64,000 nt of DNA from Paraburkholderia flava (GTDB taxonomy: Bacteria; Pseudomonadota; Gammaproteobacteria; Burkholderiales; Burkholderiaceae), in the NCBI RefSeq assembly GCF_004359985.1, contig NZ_SMRO01000004.1, positions 459,049 to 523,048 of the forward strand. The letters are read 5' to 3'. This document shows positions 9,055 through 16,848 of the stretch, one piece after another (positions within the stretch are counted from its first letter, which is position 1; the number at the start of each line of letters is the position of its first letter). The position numbers and the translations under genes are program-made. The notes beneath the pieces were generated by a model. The model saw only the letters and a list, made by a program, of their open reading frames with translations. It did not search any database and was not told where the DNA came from.

Positions 9055-9912
9055 ATGCTCGATCTCGATCTGTTGAACACCTTCGTCTGCGTGATCGACG
9101 AGGGCAGCTTTACCCGCGCGGGCGAACGCGTGCATCGCACGCAATCGACGGTCAGCCAGCAGATCCGCCGGCTCGAAGAGCTGGTCGGCCACACGCTGCT
9201 GCTGCGCGATCGCGCGGGCAGCCACGTGAGCCCGACCGAGCACGGCGAACTGCTGTCGCAATACGCGCGGCGTTTGCTGGCATTGTCGTCGGAGGCGCAG
9301 GATGCGCTCGCGAGCGACGTCGAGATCGCGCCGGTGCGCGTCGGTGTGCCGGAGGATTTCGACGCGCGCCGCATGTCGTCGATCCTCGCCGGCTTCGTGC
9401 GCAGCCAGCCCGGCGTGCGGCTGGAGACCGTCGCCGGCATGAGCACCGACCTGAGCCGCAAGCTGGCGGCCGGCGACATCGAGATCGCGCTCGTGAAGCG
9501 CGAGCCGGGCAGCGGCGAATGCATCGCGAGCTGGCCGGAAACGCTGGTGTGGGTGCGCGGCAAAACCGCTCGCGCGCCCGAAGCCACGACAAACGAACCG
9601 CTTCCGCTCGCGCTGTTTCCGCAGGGCTGCGTCTATCGGCAGCGCGCAATCCGCGCACTCGACCGCATCCATCGACCGTGGCGCATCGCGTTCGGTAGCC
9701 ACAGCCTGACCGGGATCCAGGCGGCGGTCGCGTCCGGACTCGGACTCTCCGTGCTGCCGACGACCGCAGTCCTCACCGGACATCGCGTCTGCACCGGCCT
9801 GCCCGATCTGCCACCGACCGAACTGGCGCTCGTCGCCGGAGAGAAAGCGCTCAACCGGACCCAGAAAGCGCTGGTCGATTTTCTGGAAACGGAGCTGGCG
9901 ACGCCTGACTGA
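9055..9912 (+). CDS. LysR-family transcriptional regulator
   Basis: A 285-aa protein with an N-terminal winged HTH (MLDLDLLNTFVCVIDEGSFTRAGERVHRTQSTVSQQ...) and a C-terminal effector domain (VRVGVPEDF..., GLGLSVLPTTAV). Divergence from the HAD/aldolase operon suggests it controls that operon. The intergenic region contains an AT-rich TTAAATTA stretch at about 9001-9008 within a possible T-N11-A box. Confidence 0.9.
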   Translation: MLDLDLLNTFVCVIDEGSFTRAGERVHRTQSTVSQQIRRLEELVGHTLLLRDRAGSHVSPTEHGELLSQYARRLLALSSEAQDALASDVEIAPVRVGVPEDFDARRMSSILAGFVRSQPGVRLETVAGMSTDLSRKLAAGDIEIALVKREPGSGECIASWPETLVWVRGKTARAPEATTNEPLPLALFPQGCVYRQRAIRALDRIHRPWRIAFGSHSLTGIQAAVASGLGLSVLPTTAVLTGHRVCTGLPDLPPTELALVAGEKALNRTQKALVDFLETELATPD

Positions 9913-9950
9913 CAAGGCTTTCCACCGCCCAGCGCATGGCCTCGATAAAT

Positions 9951-9993
9951 TTACCCGGATAATATTGCACTTCAATTTATACCCGGGTATTAT
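9951..9993 (+). promoter_or_regulatory. Promoter with two CCCGG-centred palindromes
   Basis: The sequence holds the near-palindrome TTACCCGGATAA (9951-9962) and the perfect palindrome ATACCCGGGTAT (9979-9990), 28 bases apart start to start. A TATTAT -10 hexamer lies at 9988-9993, 17 bases after TTGCAC (9965-9970), so the second palindrome overlaps the -10. This is a strong operator-over-promoter arrangement for the DUF2239/MATE genes. The regulator is unknown. Confidence 0.55.
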
Positions 9994-10022
9994 TCGCCGA
10001 CATCATCACGGCGGAGCCTCTC

Positions 10023-10652
10023 GTGGCCGAACACCTGCAATCCCCCTCCTACACCAGCTTCGACGGCGCACGACGCCTCGCGGCCGGACCGCTGTCGACG
10101 GTCGCCGTCGCGGTCAAACATGCAGTCGAGCGCGGCGCGAATGGCCCGGTGCTGATCTTCGACGATCGCACCGGCCGCTCGATCGACATCGACATGCGCG
10201 GTTCCGACGACGACATGCTCGCGCGTCTCGCTGCATCGACGTCGGCTGGCGACGGCAACACCGCGCCTGTTGAAGAAGCGGAAGTTGAAACGGCAGCGCC
10301 GTCGCGAGGTCGTGGCAGACCAAAGCTCGGCGTTGTGCCCCGCGAAGTCACGCTGCTGCCGAGACACTGGGAGTGGCTCGCCACGCAACCAGGCGGCGCA
10401 TCGGTTGCGCTGCGCAAGCTCGTCGACGAAGCGCGTCGTGCACGCGGCGACCGCGATCGCGAACGGCAGGCACAGGAACGCGCGTACCACTTCATGTCCG
10501 CGATGGCCGGCAACCTGCCCGGCTTCGAGGAAGCGACGCGCGCGCTGTTCGCCGGCGAGACGACGCAGTTCTACGCACGCATCGCCACGTGGCCCGAAGA
10601 CATCCGCGATCACGCGATCAAGCTCGCATCGACGGACGATCTGCAAGGCTGA
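10023..10652 (+). CDS. DUF2239-family protein
   Basis: A 209-aa cytoplasmic protein. The family features are the N-terminal YTSFDGARRLAAGPL, the RGRGRPKLGVVPREVTLLPRHWEWL core and the C-terminal QFYARIATWPEDIRDHAIKLA. It starts at a GTG with GGAG about 8 bases upstream. Function is unknown for the family. The R-G-R-P-K stretch is basic and could contact nucleic acid. The MATE pump gene follows after 102 bases, likely on the same transcript. Confidence 0.85.
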   Translation: MAEHLQSPSYTSFDGARRLAAGPLSTVAVAVKHAVERGANGPVLIFDDRTGRSIDIDMRGSDDDMLARLAASTSAGDGNTAPVEEAEVETAAPSRGRGRPKLGVVPREVTLLPRHWEWLATQPGGASVALRKLVDEARRARGDRDRERQAQERAYHFMSAMAGNLPGFEEATRALFAGETTQFYARIATWPEDIRDHAIKLASTDDLQG

Positions 10653-10754
10653 AGCGACGCGTCCGTTTTCTCGCGTCGCATCGTTCATTTTCAATCGCCC
10701 CGTTCCGGCCGCACGTCGTGCCGGAAGGGACTTCCTTTGCCCAGGAAATTCATC

Positions 10755-12116
10755 ATGTCCGACACCGTCACGCTTGCGCCCACCGCATCGAAGCCTTTGT
10801 GGAAGACCTATTTCGCGCTGCTGCTGCCGATGATGCTCACCAACGTGCTGCAATCCGCGGCCGGCACCATCGACGGCATCTACCTCGGCCAGATGATCGG
10901 CGTCGATGCGATTGCGGCCGTGTCCGCGTTCTTTCCGGTGTTCTTCTTTCTGCTCGCGATCATCATCGGGTTGAGTACCGGCGCGACCGTGCTGATCGGG
11001 CATGCGTGGGGCGCGGGCGATCGAGCGAGAGTCCGCGCGATTGCGGGTACCGCGCTCGCGATGATGATGTGCGCGGGTCTCGTCATCGCTGTAATCGGTG
11101 GCATTTTCGCGGGTCCGTTGATGCATGCGCTCGGCACACCGACGAACGTCGTCGACGATGCAACGCGCTACGCGCGGCTGATGCTGGTCGGCATGCCGGT
11201 CGTCTTTCTGCTGTGGCTGACGACGTCGATGAGTCGTGGTGTCGGCGATGCGATGACGCCGCTATGGACGCTCGCGCTCGCGACGGCGATCGCGCTCGTC
11301 TGCACGCCGACATTGATTCGCGGATGGTTCGGTCTGCCGCGACTCGGCGTCGCGAGCCCGGCCGTGTCGACGCTGATCGCATTCGCGCTCGCGATGCTGT
11401 GGACGGCGCTGCGCTGGCGTCGCACCACGCATCCGCTCGCGCCCGATGCGGCACTGTGGCGCACGATCCGTATTGATCGCGGCATCGCGCGAAAAATTCT
11501 GCGGATTGGCGTGCCCGCGTCGTTGCAGATGCTGACGATGGCGATCGCCGAGATCGTGCTGCTCGGACTCGTGAACCGTCACGGCTCGCATGCGACGGCC
11601 GCTTACGGCGCGGTCAATCAGGTGATGAGCTGGATGCAATTGCCGGCGATGTCGCTGGGCATTACCGCATCGATTCTCGCGTCGCATGCGATCGGTGCGG
11701 GTCGTGTGGAGCGGCTCGGACGCATCGTGCAGACAGGGCTTGTCGTGAACGTTGTGGTCACGGGTCTGTTCGTTGCCGCCGCTTACGCGCTCGCGCCGAC
11801 GATCCTCGGCTTCTTTCTCGCGGACGGCACGGTGATCGCGCTCGCGTTGCGGTTGCTGCATATCGTCGCGTGGAGCGTCGTCGTGCTGGGGCTCGCGAAC
11901 GTGCTCGTCGGCACGATGCGCGCGAGCGGTGCGGTGTTCGCGCCTACAGCGCTCGCGATGTTCGCGATCGTTTGTATCGAGTTGCCGGTGGCGTACTGGC
12001 TGAATGCGCGCGTCGGTATGCAGGGGATATGGTGGGCGTATGCGCTGACGTTTGTGGCGATGTTGGGGTTGCAGGCGGGGTATTGCAGGGTGTGGTGGTG
12101 GAGGCGGTGGGGTTGA
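10755..12116 (+). CDS. MATE-family multidrug efflux transporter
   Basis: A 453-aa inner-membrane antiporter with about 12 helices, exporting cationic drugs or dyes against Na+ or H+. It shows the MATE N terminus (LLLPMMLTNVLQSAAGTIDGIYLGQMIG) and the internally repeated half (KILRIGVPASLQMLTMAIAEIVLLGLVNRHG). The ATG at 10755 is preferred because AGGAAA precedes it; an in-frame TTG at 10737 is weaker. Co-localisation with DUF2239 behind a palindromic promoter suggests induced resistance. Confidence 0.9.
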   Translation: MSDTVTLAPTASKPLWKTYFALLLPMMLTNVLQSAAGTIDGIYLGQMIGVDAIAAVSAFFPVFFFLLAIIIGLSTGATVLIGHAWGAGDRARVRAIAGTALAMMMCAGLVIAVIGGIFAGPLMHALGTPTNVVDDATRYARLMLVGMPVVFLLWLTTSMSRGVGDAMTPLWTLALATAIALVCTPTLIRGWFGLPRLGVASPAVSTLIAFALAMLWTALRWRRTTHPLAPDAALWRTIRIDRGIARKILRIGVPASLQMLTMAIAEIVLLGLVNRHGSHATAAYGAVNQVMSWMQLPAMSLGITASILASHAIGAGRVERLGRIVQTGLVVNVVVTGLFVAAAYALAPTILGFFLADGTVIALALRLLHIVAWSVVVLGLANVLVGTMRASGAVFAPTALAMFAIVCIELPVAYWLNARVGMQGIWWAYALTFVAMLGLQAGYCRVWWWRRWG

Positions 12117-12148
12117 CGTTACATACGGTGGAACACCGTGATCGAGGG

Positions 12149-12170
12149 TAGGCGCGTTTCGTCGCGCCTA
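12149..12170. terminator. Hairpin terminator between converging genes
   Basis: An 8-bp stem, TAGGCGCG / CGCGCCTA, with a 6-base loop lies between the MATE stop and the converging methyltransferase stop. The following T-rich stretch (TCGTCTTTTC) suits rightward transcription; a smaller CGGTG/CACCG hairpin precedes it. Confidence 0.5.
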
Positions 12171-12220
12171 GTCCTCGTCTTTTCGAATGATTCATGTCGC
12201 CCCAGCGACAACATCGCGCC

Positions 12221-12886
12221 CTAACCCACCCGCATCGACAACTCGACATCATCACCAAACGGCGTCGACAGATACCCCTTCACCGGCGACCGAACATACG
12301 CGAGATACTCGGGGCTGTAGTCCGCGTTATCGGCAACAACGAACGCACCCGGCCGGAGGCGGCTTTCCACCAGCGCCAGAATCTCCGGATACAGCGCCTT
12401 CGCCCCATCGAGCAACAGCAGATCGATCGAGTCCGGCAGATCGACGCTCAACGTCTGCAGCGCATCGCCTTCGCGAATCTCCACGAGATCGATCAGACCG
12501 CCTGCCGTCAGATTGCCGCGTGCCCGCGCGACCTTCGACGGCTCGAACTCGCTGGTGATCAAGCGACCGCCGCCGTTGTCGCGCAACGCGGCCGCGAGAT
12601 GCAGCGTCGAGATGCCGAACGACGTTCCGAACTCGACGATCGTCCGCGCTCCGCCGTTTCTCGCGAGCATGTAAAGCAGCATCCCCGTCTCGCGCGAGAC
12701 GGGAAGCGGAACGTCCTTCAAGCGTGCATACAGGTCGCGGTACGCGGTCTTGCTCTGCATCAACTGCGTACGCTCTTCGCTCGACATCGCCGCGACGGCG
12801 GGGATCGACGCCGGCGACAACGCGTCGGCCTCTTCGAACAAACGGTCCAGTAGCGGTGCAAGCGGATGGGTAGTGAGTGTGGTCAT
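12221..12886 (-). CDS. Class I SAM-dependent O-methyltransferase (methyltransferase_3 type)
   Basis: A cytoplasmic methyltransferase of about 221 aa. The SAM-binding motif is TIVEFGTSFGISTLHLA; an acidic loop (TSEFEPSKVARAR) and DLLLLDGAKALYPEIL follow, resembling catechol/caffeoyl-CoA-type O-methyltransferases. The ATG at 12886 is chosen for the GGAGAT 8 bases upstream. It lies 34 bases downstream of the VOC gene on the same strand, so the two are probably co-transcribed. The substrate is unknown. Confidence 0.85.
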   Translation of the reverse strand: MTTLTTHPLAPLLDRLFEEADALSPASIPAVAAMSSEERTQLMQSKTAYRDLYARLKDVPLPVSRETGMLLYMLARNGGARTIVEFGTSFGISTLHLAAALRDNGGGRLITSEFEPSKVARARGNLTAGGLIDLVEIREGDALQTLSVDLPDSIDLLLLDGAKALYPEILALVESRLRPGAFVVADNADYSPEYLAYVRSPVKGYLSTPFGDDVELSMRVG

Positions 12887-12920
12887 GCAAATCTCCATTC
12901 GGGTTAGCGTGTCCGTTCGA

Positions 12921-13325
12921 TCATTCGAACGTGCCGCGAAATTCCGCCGACGCATCGCTGCGCGTGTTCAGTTCGAACATCACGCCGCCCGGCGCGCGGC
13001 AAAAGAAGCGCGAACCGCGTCCGTTGTTGAAGATCCCCGTTTCGATCTCGACGCCCTCCGCGCTCAGGCGCTCATACAGCGCGTGCACATCGTCGAGCGT
13101 CGGCAGTTCGAAGCCCACATGAAAATTCTTCGGCCACGCGGGAACACCGTCGCCGATGTGTTCTATCACCACATCGAAGCCAGGGCGCTTGAGGATGAAG
13201 GATTCGTCCCACGTGCCCGCGATCGTGAAGCCCAGATACTGCTCGAAGAATTTTGCGGTCGCAGGTGTGTCGGCTGAGGGGAAGCTCAGGTGATTCAGTT
13301 TCATGCTGACAGTCGTGTCGGTCAT
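12921..13325 (-). CDS. VOC/glyoxalase-family protein
   Basis: A 134-aa protein with the paired beta-alpha-beta-beta-beta units of vicinal-oxygen-chelate enzymes. LNHLSFPSADTPATAKFFEQYLGF is the first module with its metal-ligand His, and KNFHVGFELPTLDDV...FFCRAPGGVMFELN the second, with terminal Glu ligand. The ATG at 13325 is chosen from the domain start; upstream in-frame sequence is low-complexity (repeated CTCTCGTT). It may be a lyase, dioxygenase or binding protein. The substrate is unassigned. Confidence 0.8.
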   Translation of the reverse strand: MTDTTVSMKLNHLSFPSADTPATAKFFEQYLGFTIAGTWDESFILKRPGFDVVIEHIGDGVPAWPKNFHVGFELPTLDDVHALYERLSAEGVEIETGIFNNGRGSRFFCRAPGGVMFELNTRSDASAEFRGTFE

Positions 13326-13706
13326 CGTCGTTCTCTCGTTCTCTCGTTCTTTCGTACTCTGGCGGCGGCCCCATGCCGTTTCCGCCCAACGACGCCAGAA
13401 TATAAGCAAATGCTCACATTCAACAACTCGCATTGGAAGTGCACATAGACCGGCCTTGAAACCCCCATGAGGCCGCTGGTTGCGGACATAGGTGAACCTT
13501 GCCCGGACCCGGGTTGCTCACATTCGAGGGATTTCGTCGGATAGACCGGTATGCAGAACTGCAGTGACCTTGAGACTCCAGACTGGGTCAGGTCGGTATC
13601 GCAACGGCGGGCGCCGTGCGGTTGTCGATTGGAGAATCGAACCGGCGAAGCATTTACGGCATGTCTCGCCGGCCCGATGAATCATGGGCCGCGCCGGCCC
13701 CGCAGG

Positions 13707-14528
13707 TCAGCTGGTCAGAAACGCCAGCAGATCAGCATTGACCTGATCCGCATTCACGACGCACATCCCGTGCGACGCACCCGCATAGACCTTCAGCGTC
13801 GCATTCTTGACGATCTTTGCCGACAGTCGCGCCGAATCGTCGATCGGTACGATCTGGTCGTCGTCGCCGTGCAGGATCAGCGTCGGTACGTCGAACTTCT
13901 TCAGATCTTCCGTGTAGTCGACCTCCGAGAACTGCTTGATGCACTCGTACTGGGCTTTGATCGATCCGAGCATGCCCTGCCGCCAGAACTCGTCGATCGT
14001 CCCTTGCGACACCTTCGCGTCCGGCCGGTTGAAGCCGAAGAACGGAAGCGCGAGATCCTTGTAGAACTGCGAGCGATTCGCGACGACGCCCGCGCGGATG
14101 CCGTCGAACACGTCCATCGGCAAACCGCCGGGATTCGCTGCGGTTTTCAGCATCAGCGGCGGCACGGCGCTGATCAGCACAGCCTTCGCGACGCGTGCCG
14201 TTCCGTGACGTCCAATGTAGTGCGCGACTTCGCCACCACCCGTCGAATGTCCAACGAGTGTCGCGCCCTTCAGATCGAGCGCATCGATGACTGCGGCGAG
14301 ATCGTCCGCGTACGTGTCCATGTCGTTGCCTTCCGACGACTGCCCCGAGCGACCATGTCCGCGGCGATCGTGTGCGATCACGCGGAAGCCCTTCTGCACG
14401 AGGAACAGCATCTGCGCATCCCAGGCATCCGCGTCGAGCGGCCAGCCATGCGAGAAGACCACGGGCTGTCCTGTGCCCCAGTCCTTGTAGTAGATCCCGG
14501 TGCCGTCTTTTGCTTTAACCGTGCTCAT
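13707..14528 (-). CDS. Alpha/beta-hydrolase, cofactor-free haloperoxidase type
   Basis: A 273-aa protein with AGGAG 9 bases before the ATG. It has [13 protein letters not shown] (oxyanion loop), HDRRGHGRS, the nucleophile elbow GHSTGGGE (Ser about 96), an acid in [12 protein letters not shown] and His in GASHGMCV. These are hallmarks of non-heme chloroperoxidase/arylesterase enzymes. It is divergent from a TetR gene, 238 bases away. A GGCCC/GGGCC hairpin at 13678-13697 just past the stop may aid termination. Confidence 0.85.
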   Translation of the reverse strand: MSTVKAKDGTGIYYKDWGTGQPVVFSHGWPLDADAWDAQMLFLVQKGFRVIAHDRRGHGRSGQSSEGNDMDTYADDLAAVIDALDLKGATLVGHSTGGGEVAHYIGRHGTARVAKAVLISAVPPLMLKTAANPGGLPMDVFDGIRAGVVANRSQFYKDLALPFFGFNRPDAKVSQGTIDEFWRQGMLGSIKAQYECIKQFSEVDYTEDLKKFDVPTLILHGDDDQIVPIDDSARLSAKIVKNATLKVYAGASHGMCVVNADQVNADLLAFLTS

Positions 14529-14737
14529 CGAATGTGCTCCTGTGCGACGAGGTTGAACGAATTCGACATCATGCCCTTCGCTATCGGCGCACGCAGCGAA
14601 GTGAACATGCTCAACGCGTGAGTCTGTCGCGAGTCAGCTTGCGCTGCGATTGCGACGGGGCGGTGACCGCATTTCTTCGGCGATGGTATGCGAAGATTTT
14701 CAACGCACCATCTTCCGCATCGACTCGCTTGCTTTCC

Positions 14738-14757
14738 AGAACGATCAGTCCTAATAT
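14738..14757 (+). promoter_or_regulatory. TetR promoter with candidate operator
   Basis: AGAACGATCAGTC (14738-14750) lies directly before a TAATAT -10-like hexamer (14752-14757), 10 bases before the TetR ATG. A near copy, GGAACGATCATTC, lies at 15415-15427 in front of the EamA gene; both approximate the palindrome GAAyGATCrTTC. Autoregulation is inferred. Confidence 0.4.
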
Positions 14758-14766
14758 CCGCACATC

Positions 14767-15396
14767 ATGAGACGATCCCCACGCGCCGCCGCTGCTTCCC
14801 CGTCTTCGCCCGATCGCGGACGGCCTCGAGAATTCGACCTCGCCGAGGTAACGGAGGCGGCGGGCCGGGTCTTCTGGGAACAGGGCTATCACGCAACGTC
14901 GATCGAGACGTTGTGCCAGTCCACAGGCCTCTTTCGCGCCAGCCTCTACAGCACGTTCGGCGACAAACGCGGTTTGCTCGTTGCCGCATTCGATCACTAC
15001 GCGGAAGGAGCAATCGCCCGCCTGAAACAAAAGCTCGAAGTGCCTGGGCCGCGTCGCGAAGTATTGCGACAGGCGTTGATGCACTACACCGAGATCGCCG
15101 CAAAGCTATCCGGGCGGCACGGATGCTTCATCACGAACACCGCCATCGAGTTGCTTCCTGCGGACGAAACGCTGCGCCCGCATATCGAAACGGCATTGCG
15201 CCGGATCGCGGCTCATCTCGCCACCGCAGTCGCGCGCGGCCAGCAGGCCGGCGAATTCGATGCGACGCTCGACGAGCAGGCCGTCAGCACTTATCTGCTA
15301 TGCGTCATCCAGGGTCTGCGGGTGCTCGGCAAAGCGAATTTCCGTCAGCAGGATCTCGTCGATGTCGTCGACATGACGATGCGGGTGCTGGTCTAA
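14767..15396 (+). CDS. TetR-family transcriptional regulator
   Basis: A 209-aa repressor. The N-terminal HTH is AGRVFWEQGYHATSIETLCQSTGLFRASLYSTFGDKRGLL. The all-helical C-terminal domain (ISLL-type, with FITNTAIELLPADETLRPHIETAL) resembles the TetR_C group that senses electrophiles or drugs. It is followed after 31 bases by an EamA-family transporter, its probable target, and is divergent from the haloperoxidase-type hydrolase. Confidence 0.9.
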   Translation: MRRSPRAAAASPSSPDRGRPREFDLAEVTEAAGRVFWEQGYHATSIETLCQSTGLFRASLYSTFGDKRGLLVAAFDHYAEGAIARLKQKLEVPGPRREVLRQALMHYTEIAAKLSGRHGCFITNTAIELLPADETLRPHIETALRRIAAHLATAVARGQQAGEFDATLDEQAVSTYLLCVIQGLRVLGKANFRQQDLVDVVDMTMRVLV

Positions 15397-15414
15397 AAAT
15401 TTTTGTTTGTTTCT

Positions 15415-15427
15415 GGAACGATCATTC
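15415..15427 (+). promoter_or_regulatory. Second candidate TetR operator
   Basis: GGAACGATCATTC, a near-palindrome, ends at the base before the EamA ATG and overlaps its ribosome site. Eleven of 13 bases match the site in front of the TetR gene (14738-14750). The region upstream (15396-15412) is unusually AT-rich. Confidence 0.4.
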
Positions 15428-16444
15428 ATGAATAAGCGGATCGAATTGCCCGCTGTCGCAGCCGGCGTGCAGGCATCGCCTGTTGCGGCGGGCGTTGCAA
15501 CACCACGCAGCGAATACGGTCGAGGCGTATTGTTCTGCGTGATCGCGACGGTACTGATGGGCGTCATGTTTCCGGTGATGACGAATGCGCTGACGCACAT
15601 CGATCCGTTCACGTTCACATCGCTGCGCTACCTGATTGCGGGCACTGCGTTTCTCGTGCTGCTGTCGATCAAGGAGGGGCCCGGCGCCTTGCGCGCGAAC
15701 GGGGAATCGATGTCGCTTGCATGGTTGCTGGGGTCGGTCGGCTTCTGCGGGTTCGGTTCGTTTGTATTTCTCGGGCAGCAGCTTGCCGGCGCAGAAGGTG
15801 CGCTAACCGCCTCGATCATGATGGCCACACAGCCGATGATGGGCCTGATCGTCAACTCAATCGTCCGTCGCAGCAAGCCGCCTGTGTTCTCGCTGCTGTT
15901 CATCCTGATGTCGTTTGCAGGCGTGTCGCTGGTCGTCACGAAGGGGAACATCGCCGCCGCGCTGAACGAGCCGCAGCATTACTCGGCCAACCTGCTCATT
16001 GTTGTCGGGGCGTTATGCTGGGTGATCTACACGTTCGGCGCGTCGCATTTCAAAAACTGGTCTGCGCTCAAATACACGACGGTGACGACGTGGCTCGGGC
16101 TCACGACGATTATCAGCCTCAACGTGCTGCTGTTCGCGTTGCACGTCGTCCCGGTGCCGACGCCATCGGCGTTGCGCGCGATCGTGCCGCATCTGCTTTA
16201 CATGGGACCGGTGGCGGGCTTCGTCGCAATCCTGTTCTGGAACATGGGCAACCGGATCCTGACGCCGCTCAACGGTGTGCTGTTCATGGACGTATTGCCT
16301 GTGACGACCTTCATCGTGTCGTCGCTCACAGGCGTCATTCCGGGGAAGGTTCAGATCGTCGGTGCATGCATGACCGGCGCGGCACTGATCTTCAACAATA
16401 TCTATCTGCGGCGCCGCGCATTGAAGGTTCGGGCAAAAAACTGA
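15428..16444 (+). CDS. EamA/DMT-superfamily transporter
   Basis: A 338-aa inner-membrane protein with ten predicted helices in two EamA repeats (FCVIATVLMGVMFPVMTNAL... and LLIVVGALCWVIYTFGAS...). The family exports amino acids, metabolites or drugs; the substrate is not readable here. It lies 31 bases behind the TetR gene with an operator-like site overlapping its start, so it is likely the regulated efflux partner. Confidence 0.88.
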   Translation: MNKRIELPAVAAGVQASPVAAGVATPRSEYGRGVLFCVIATVLMGVMFPVMTNALTHIDPFTFTSLRYLIAGTAFLVLLSIKEGPGALRANGESMSLAWLLGSVGFCGFGSFVFLGQQLAGAEGALTASIMMATQPMMGLIVNSIVRRSKPPVFSLLFILMSFAGVSLVVTKGNIAAALNEPQHYSANLLIVVGALCWVIYTFGASHFKNWSALKYTTVTTWLGLTTIISLNVLLFALHVVPVPTPSALRAIVPHLLYMGPVAGFVAILFWNMGNRILTPLNGVLFMDVLPVTTFIVSSLTGVIPGKVQIVGACMTGAALIFNNIYLRRRALKVRAKN

Positions 16445-16848
16445 CCCAACGCCTCACTCAACCCGCCGCCGCGAAGTAATCACCGCCGTCGTAGAAATTC
16501 TCAGGTCCGCAAAGCACCGTTCACCACGGCACGTCCGCCTGCGCGACTGCATCACCGCAACGTTCGCCGGAACGGTCATCGAACCTCGCAGCAAACACGA
16601 AACCGCCATCACATGCGCGTCGAACGCGTTGCGGCTCACTGCCCGTGACATGAGCACGATATCCGTGTCGCCCAGCATAGCCAGGCTGCCCCTCCGTTTC
16701 CCATTTGAGTGGTCGCAGACAGGGCCTGATCCGGGCTCGTTGGTTTCAGTGAATACGCTTACATCAATCGCATTCCGATTAATTGCATTTCAATGCAATT
16801 TTTTTATCCCTATGCTTTTCTCACACACCGCCGCATCGGGAACCGGGA
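16445..16848. other. 404-base non-coding region upstream of the hydroxyacid locus
   Basis: No convincing gene was found; a 74-codon leftward frame (16454-16678) has no ribosome site and no recognisable fold. The left half has ordinary GC content and no clear signals. The right end is AT-rich and holds the tandem operator described separately, followed by a run of seven T. Confidence 0.5.
16766..16795 (+). promoter_or_regulatory. Tandem IclR-type operator
   Basis: Two 15-bp imperfect palindromes abut exactly: AATCG-N5-CGATT (16766-16780) and AATTG-N5-CAATG (16781-16795). They lie 54 bases before the FAD-dehydrogenase ATG. The same pattern, AATTG-N5-CGATT, occurs at 24211-24225 between the IclR gene and the FMN-oxidase gene. 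Shared occurrence at both ends of the locus supports binding by that IclR protein. Confidence 0.6.

Noticed and set aside
16454..16678. Possible 74-aa leftward gene
   Set aside because: No ribosome site, no neighbour in the same direction and no recognisable motif.
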